Shown here: positions 58,361 to 64,000 of the stretch, piece by piece
Layout of the letters: each line of letters starts with the position of its first letter
Position numbering within the stretch: the first letter of the stretch is position 1
Notes under the pieces: model-generated
Seen by the model: only the letters and a program-made list of their open reading frames with translations
Told to the model about the DNA's origin: nothing
Databases searched by the model: none
From: Hysterangium stoloniferum
Lineage: Eukaryota; Basidiomycota; Agaricomycetes; Hysterangiales; Hysterangiaceae
Direction of reading: 5' to 3'
DNA: 64,000 nt
NCBI GenBank assembly: GCA_015178975.1
Contig: WHVD01000142.1
Span: forward strand, 124,001-188,000
Program-made: the position numbers and the translations under genes

Positions 58361-58434
58361 CCTGTAGGGCATGTACTACCTGTACACCATGTATGTACTG
58401 TTCCAAAGTTTGATTCATGTGTTTGGTTTGGCTG

Positions 58435-58670
58435 TGTTAAGTTCCAGATCTTGGGGCAGAATTTCTGATGGATATTCCGGACACTTCCCGGAAATATGTC
58501 CTCGGAGTTTCAGGGAATTAGTTTGGGAGTTTCCAGGGATTAGTAATGGGAGTATCAGAATATTACCAGAGTACAGATGGACTTGGCTTCAGCTTATGTG
58601 CTGCACTCTCATGCACTCACTCGGGTGTCCATATTTCAGAGGATGAATATATGTTGGAATGTTTACGGAT
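58435..58670 (-). repeat. Beta LTR fragment, family P (P2)
   Basis: Starts TGTTAAGTTCCAG and resembles the 3' part of P3, including the beta stem-loop near 58583. Cut by B6. Confidence 0.65.
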
Positions 58671-59387
58671 TGTTAAGAACTGAAACTGACTAATGTTGGT
58701 GGCCGACAGGGACCAATCGGAAGGACTTGGCTTCAGCTTATATGCTGCGCCCTCACAAATATCCGTAGGGTGTCCTTAGATTTCGGGCGAAGACTAATCC
58801 TAAGGAGCTCCTTTCAGCAGGATACCGATCGGAACCGAAGGACAAGTCGAGTGTCGGGCCAAGGGGTCGGGGCCGGGAGTGGACGAGCACACACGAAGGT
58901 GGATGGGGGGATTCTTAGTATGAGACTGTTATGGACGTATGAGGGTATTCTGAGTCAATATTCTGATTGCCTAGTAACTACAACTACAGCGGGTTCATAT
59001 ACAAGTAACAGGCGTCTATAAAATACTAATGGGGAGAAGGGTGGACAATGGCATTAACAATAAGCTTGACTAGGAACGGGAAGTTTATGATTAGTTCGGA
59101 GGCCGATGATAACCGAGAGCAGGATTACAATAAAAGGAAATAGTTCAAGGACTACAAATATAGATAGACATATGTGAAACATAAGATTGAACGGATCAAC
59201 ATAATAGAAGGGACGTATCAAAAGTTTGACCAGACAATACGAGGTATTTTGATGTGGGCATAAACGGAGTTTGATCTTCGTGAAAACATACATCAGCTTC
59301 GGGGCCGATGGTTTCCGAGATGGTGACTTGAAAATGTTGATGTGACGATAACCTCGGGGCTGATAGGGTTGCGACACGGTCGTAACA
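58671..59387 (-). repeat. Beta LTR, family B (B6)
   Basis: 717 bp, TGTTAAGAACTG... to ...CGGTCGTAACA. Flanks CGGAT and CAAAA do not match, so the site was rearranged. Confidence 0.85.
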
Positions 59388-59752
59388 CAAAATAAGCCAG
59401 GTGGCCGAAATGGAAATAAACGCAGCCGGGTGACTGTGAAAACTACTCGCAACAATTTGTAAATACGTCGTGATGTTGTCGTCACATGATGTCACGTGAT
59501 CGTGTGATAATAATGCGCATATATGTAGTAATATAATATAATAAAAACCCAGCCTCTCGAAATTAGATAACCCGGCTTTATTATATTTATATTTCGACTG
59601 CTCTAGGCTTCGATTACATAATGTGATGTCATTCGAAGCTTTGAGTATTCGAAGTTAAAAGGAAACAGCCTAATTCTTGAAATCATAAACAAAATAAAAT
59701 AAATTTGGGAAAATTAAGGGAAAAATTGTGAAAATCAACTGGATACATCACA
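59388..59752 (-). repeat. Diverged gamma-type repeat (T1)
   Basis: AT-rich. Its right terminus reads TGTGATGTATCCAG on the minus strand and a segment GTTTCCTTTTAACTTC matches the E family (TTCCTTTTAACTTCGC). The left part is missing. Confidence 0.5.
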
Positions 59753-61230
59753 ACCACCTGTACCACCTGTACTGCCTGTACTGCCTGTTTTTGGATCGAA
59801 TACATTATAGTTGCTTGCCAGCAACCTTCCCATCAAGTAAGGGCATGTCTGTTATATTTTGTACTGCCTGTACTGCCTGTACTGCCTGTACCGCCTGTAC
59901 CACATGTACCGCCTGTACTGCCTGTACTGCCTGTTTCTGGATCGAATACATTATAGTTGCTTGCCAGCAACCTTCCCATTGAGTAAGGGCATGTCCGTTA
60001 TATTTTGTACCGCCTGTACTGCCTGTACCGCCTGTACTGCCTGTACTGCCTGTACTGCCTGTACTGCCTGTACTGCCTGTACTGCCTGTACTGCCTGTAC
60101 TGCCTGTACCGCCTGTACCACATGTACCGCCTGTACTGCCTGTACTGCCTGTTTCTGGATCGAATACATTATAGTTGCTTGCCAGCAACCTTCCCATCGA
60201 GTAAGGGCATGTCCGTTATATTTTGTACCACCTGTACTGCCTGTACCCCCTGTACTGCCTGTACCCCCTGTACTGCCTGTACCCCTGTACTGCCTGTACC
60301 CCCTGTACTGCCTGTACCCCCTGTACTGCATGTACCCCCTGTGTACCCCCTGTACCCTGTACCCCTGTACTGCCTGTACCCCTGTACTGCATGTACCCCC
60401 TGTACTGCATGTACCCCTGTACTGCATGTACCCCCTGTACCCCCTGTACCCCCTGTACCCCCTGTACCCCCTGTACCCTGTACCCCCCTGTACCCCCTGT
60501 ACCCCCGTACCCCCCTGTACCCCTGTACTGCATGTACCCCCTGTACTGCCTGTACCCCCTGTACCCCCGGTACCCCCTGTACCCCGGTACCCCTGTACCC
60601 CCGTACCCCCCTGTACCCCGTACCCCCTGTACCCCCGTACTGCATGTACCCCCTGTACTGCCTGTACCCCTGTACTGCCTGTACCCCTGTACCCCCGGTA
60701 CCCCCTGTACCCCCGTACCTGTACCCCCCCTGTACCCCTGTACCCCCCTGTACCCTGTACCCCCTGTACCCCCTGTACCCCCCTGTACCCCTGTACCCCC
60801 TGTACCCTGTACCCCCTGTACCCCCTGTACCCCCTGTACCCCTGTACCCTGTACCCCTGTACCCCCTGTACCCCCTGTACCCCTGTACCCTGTACCCCTG
60901 TACCCCCTGTACCCCCTGTACCCCTGTACCCCCTGTACCCCCTGTACCCCCTGTACCCCTGTACCCCTGTACCCCTGTACCCCCTGTACCCTGTACCCCC
61001 TGTACCCCCTGTACCCCCTGTACCCCCTGTACCCCCTGTACCCCCTGTACCCCTGTACCCCCTGTACCCCCTGTACCCCCTGTACCCCCTGTACCCCCTG
61101 TACCCCTGTACCCCTGTACCCCCTGTACCCCCTGTACCCCCTGCACCGCCTGCACCCCCTGTACCGCCTGCACCCCCTGTACCGCCTGCACCACGCCTGT
61201 ACCACCCATACCACATGTACTGCCTATACC
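59753..61230. repeat. Long GTAC satellite with three 77-bp islands
   Basis: About 1.45 kb of 9-bp units: CTGCCTGTA/CCGCCTGTA on the left, passing to CCCCCTGTA and 8-bp CCCCTGTA on the right. Three copies of a 77-bp island (about 59787-59861, 59930-60007 and 60150-60226) are embedded; each holds a hairpin GTTGCT...AGCAAC. Long ORFs in all frames (Cys/Thr/Pro/Tyr repeats) are artefacts. Confidence 0.92.
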
Positions 61231-62541
61231 TGTGATGTATTAGCCTTATTTTAATACTATCTTCTGAAAAAGGAGTCCAATGCTCTATCAAAATGTGCAA
61301 ATACTCAATTCACTGCAAGGTAAAATATTTTAAGTATTTGATATTAATCAGTGGCAGCCTGAATAGACTTAGAACATCTGAAGTCAAGAGTTTACTTGAA
61401 TATATGCATCCTACTTCACAAAGAAGGTTTTGAGAGCTGCTTTTGCAAGCTGTTCTTTTTCTGTAACAACAACTATTAAAATAAGAATAACAATTCACTG
61501 ATTCTGAAGCTAGATTTAACTTCAATTATAGCTAGTTTATATATATTTTATACTATTTATCAAATAGTAAAAATATTTATAAACAGGTCAAAAGATTAGA
61601 TATAGAATAAAACACTTATTTGGCTAATATATGCTTTATTTACACTAACCTACAGGGTCTACTGTGATACTAACTTATCAGGATCTTAATGTAGTCTTAA
61701 GGATCTTGCAAGGATATTCTCAATATTTATTTATGCTCAAACACTTAAGATGTTTTGTGAATATGCTTTACTGATTCACAATAAATGAACAATGGAACAG
61801 GGATTATTTGCAGTGTAATAAACAGTCAAATTACTCAACTAGAGGTGACTGAAGTTAGACTACAAATAACAATGTAGAGGGATTATTTGCAATGTAATAA
61901 ACAGTCAAATTACTCAACTAGAGGTGACTGAAGTTTTAGACTACAAATAACAATGTAAAGAAAACTAATAATCAGTACTCAACTAAGAGGTGACTATAGT
62001 ATAAAATTATTTATATATTATTGGTTGATAGCCAACAACTCTAACTGAGGTGGACATAATATAAAAGCCAACTATTCAACTAAGAAGTGGCAAGGGGGAA
62101 CAAATAAAAGTCAACAACTCAGATTGAGGTGACAGGGGGAACAACAGATCAGTCAACAACTCAGATTGAGGTGACAAGGGATCTGATTGGGCCAACAACT
62201 CTGATAGAGGTGGCAAGGGTTTCCAACAGCTCTGATAGAGGTGGAATTAGATGTCCAACTGCCCAGATTGGGGTGGAGTAGGCTGCTTGCTGCAGTGACA
62301 CACAGATGTGGTGTAAATGGGTTGATAAAAATGAGTTATATTTCATGGCTGGAGCAGAGCTCCTTATATACACTGAGATCTGAGACATTTAGAGACACAT
62401 TGAACTTTATTTCTATCCTATTTTAGCTATTTTACTTGGAATGCTTTAGACATTTCCGCCATTCTCTATTGTAGTATATATGATGACATAATATATGACA
62501 TAATATTCCCGCACTAGTGCGCATGTGACACCCGTCGTGCC
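61231..62541 (+). repeat. Gamma element, family K (K2)
   Basis: Starts TGTGATGTATTAGCC immediately after the satellite and is collinear with K1, showing the empty site of M1 near 61640. Has a 75-bp tandem duplication (about 61800-61955) and the GATTGAGGTGACA array (62035-62275). Its right end is cut by E5. Confidence 0.8.
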
Positions 62542-62936
62542 TGTGAGGTATCAACATTATCTCATAATGTTCTCTTAATTTTCTTTGAATTACTTAATAT
62601 TTTCTCGAATTTTTATTGTATTTTTACTATGTTTATTGTGAAAAATAGGCCTTATTCCTTTTAACTTCGCATAAATAATAGCATATATGAACTCATATTA
62701 TGCTATTATTACTTAATTAAATTATTATAATTTTTAACTAATTATTTATATTTTATTTACTTAGTTATTACCTTTCGGCACCTTGCTGCAGCCTAGTTTG
62801 TGCATTTTTGGAGTCATGTGACTTATTAGATAAGCCTCCGGTGTCAGGATGTCACACAAGTCACGGATGTGACTACCCGAGTCACACAAGTCACAAATGT
62901 GACTACCTGAGTCACACAAGTCACAAATGTGACTCC
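62542..62936 (+). repeat. Gamma repeat, family E (E5), 3'-truncated
   Basis: TGTGAGGTATCAACATT... to the GTCACAAATGTGACT repeats near 62936, where it joins a gypsy gag with no terminus. Probably a deletion junction. Confidence 0.8.
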
Positions 62937-62940
62937 CCAC

Positions 62941-63113
62941 AGGAAAGACAACGTCGTATGGACAATAACCTCTGTCTCTTGTGCAGAAAACCTGGTCATC
63001 AAGTTCTGGAATGTCAGCTGGCAAAAGCAAACTCTGCAAAGGGTCGAACAGCCAAGACCTCCACAGAAACCCCATTGAAGGACAAACCGGCTTCCGACTC
63101 AAAAAAAGAGTGA
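62941..63113 (+). pseudogene. gag: gag C-terminus of gypsy element S
   Basis: Only the last ~57 codons of Gag remain. They include a CCHC zinc knuckle (CLLCRKPGHQVLEC, near 62978-63019) and a Lys/Thr-rich tail ending at TGA 63111. The 5' part was lost at the E5 junction, so the ORF that seems to start at 62808 is partly E5 sequence. What is left is intact and leads directly into the frameshift signal. Confidence 0.88.
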
Positions 63114-63163
63114 GCAACCCCATAGACTCCGCGTGGGTTGGGGGTTGCATTGCCTCTCCACGC
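63101..63163 (+). promoter_or_regulatory. -1 ribosomal frameshift signal (slippery heptamer and H-type pseudoknot)
   Basis: The gag frame reads TCA AAA AAA GAG TGA, so A-AAA-AAA (63101-63107) is in the exact phase for -1 slippage. After a 6-nt spacer, GCAACCCC (63114-63121) pairs perfectly with GGGGTTGC (63141-63148), and the loop segment GCGTGG (63131-63136) pairs with CCACGC (63158-63163), giving an H-type pseudoknot. The -1 frame is open from here to the window end and encodes protease and pol. Confidence 0.8.
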
Positions 63164-64000
63164 ATTCAAGAGTTTACCTGTCTCAACACATCTGCTCTTT
63201 CACATTCTGATTCATTTTTTATTAAACTTATGTCTAATATGATTCCAAAATTTGTTTTTTCAGCTCTTATAGATTCTGGCTTGACTCATTGTTTTTTAGA
63301 TATGAAATTCATGAAAAAACATCTGTTGTCAACTTATCTGATTAATCCTGTCAGCCTCCACCTCTTTGATGGCACAAGTAATTCAGTTGTTACCCAAGCT
63401 TGTGATTTATCCATCTGTTTCCCATGTGGAACATCTCAGTTGGTCACTTTCTATGTGACCCAGTTAGACTCAAGTTGCTCAGTGGTCCTAGGACACAACT
63501 GGCTTACCCTCTACAATCCGTTGATTGACTGGATAGCTAACAGTATAACATTCCAGACTCCCATGGCAACCGAGGAAACTGTACCCAACACAGCGTCCAC
63601 GGCACCCATGGCCTTCCCAGCACCTGCAGTCTCAAGGACTCCTGTGATCCCTATGGCACCCATGGCTTCCCCGGAACCCACGGCACCTCCATCTATTTCT
63701 CTGATTAATGCTGCAGCTTTTATTAGGGCAACAAAAATGGACAGGTCCCAGGTGTTCACTATCGACTTAAAAATTGATGAAGCAACTGGTTGTTTTTCAA
63801 CCCTGGTATCTGAATCTGAGCAAGCCACTGACCTAGAAGGCATCTCGGAGAAATATCATGACTTTGTGGATGTTTTTAGCAAGTGGAAAGCTGACCAGCT
63901 TCTGCCCCACAGAGAATATGACTTAAAAATCGATCTCGAAGAAGGTCCCCAGCCACCCCTAGGACATATCTACCTGCTCCCGTCCACGGAACTTTCCGCA
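63107..64000 (+). CDS. pol: pol of gypsy element S (protease, start of RT), runs off the window
   Basis: About 298 codons without a stop in the -1 frame relative to gag. The protease shows VFSALIDSGLTHCFLD (D-S-G catalytic triad) and VVLGHNWLTLYNPLIDW, the usual second conserved region. A Pro/Ala-rich linker follows (APMAFPAPAVSRTP), then the start of the RT region (KYHDFVDVFSKWKADQLLPH, YDLKIDLEEGPQPPLG). There is no own start codon before the frame change, so expression as Gag-Pol by frameshifting is likely. Its openness suggests a young copy. The lineage resembles element G (22090) more than the chromovirus at 3183. Confidence 0.9.

Noticed and set aside
59859-61300. Very long ORFs (up to 458 codons) on both strands in the 59753-61230 region
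   Set aside because: They come from the 9-bp satellite, whose unit length is a multiple of three and has no stop in several frames. Composition is a simple Cys/Thr/Pro/Tyr or Gly/Thr/Gln repeat and all frames are open at once.
62808-62940. Start of gag of element S at ATG 62808
   Set aside because: The first ~44 codons are E5 repeat sequence (GTCACACAAGTCAC units); real gag sequence begins near 62941.

Overview
The window is a graveyard of nested transposable elements; I could not support a single host gene. It looks like a repeat-dense block of a filamentous fungal genome, most likely an Agaricomycete-type basidiomycete. That is inferred from chromodomain-bearing Ty3/gypsy elements, a tyrosine-recombinase (DIRS/Ngaro-like) retroelement with basidiomycete-style protein sequence, Tc1/mariner transposons, and ~50-nt introns with GTRAGT donors and CTAAC branch sites. 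The species cannot be named from this sequence.

I sort the terminal repeats into three groups by hand alignment. Alpha LTRs (families A, D, N, R) start TGTGARRG and end CTCTTCACA or CTTTACA. Beta LTRs (B, C, F, P) have termini TGTTAYGACC...CTTAACA and share a conserved stem-loop; I take TGTTAYGACC as the 5' end because a G-rich polypurine tract abuts it at 26686. Gamma repeats (E, K, Q, T) have termini TGTRATGTATY...AATACATTACA, make 5-bp target duplications and are of uncertain class. Most insertions have a visible 5-bp target-site duplication (TSD), so the order of nesting can be read.

Layout: 1-2268 is the 3' end of a gypsy element with a D LTR that carries a MITE and, upstream, a solo A LTR. 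3183-14187 is a complete 11-kb chromovirus (identical 641-bp LTR lengths, TSD CCACC) with gag, protease, RT/RNase H, integrase, chromodomain and an extra third gene, all broken mainly by CGA-to-TGA changes; it sits inside an older beta LTR. 14316-20546 is an older, minus-strand relative with almost no CpG, interrupted by a small insertion that carries a tRNA-like Pol III gene. 20547-27422 holds two copies of a beta-LTR retrotransposon 3' region in which a spliced gene (coiled coil, acidic stretch, Gal4-type six-cysteine cluster) lies antisense to pol, between the pol stop and the 3' LTR. 27423-47125 is a mosaic of Tc1/mariner elements, solo LTRs and gamma elements. 47126-54922 is a gamma repeat split by a DIRS-like element (47935-53765), itself split by a beta LTR. 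54923-62936 is more solo LTRs and a 1.5-kb GTAC-rich 9-bp satellite. 62941-64000 enters a younger gypsy element whose gag and pol are joined by what looks like a textbook -1 frameshift signal (slippery A7, 6-nt spacer, H-type pseudoknot), with pol open to the window edge.

The most interesting items are the antisense spliced zinc-cluster gene, the -1 frameshift signal, the satellite that acts as a repeated landing site for LTR elements, the third chromovirus gene, and conserved dyad or stem-loop arrays inside otherwise unrelated LTRs. Boundaries were placed by eye.
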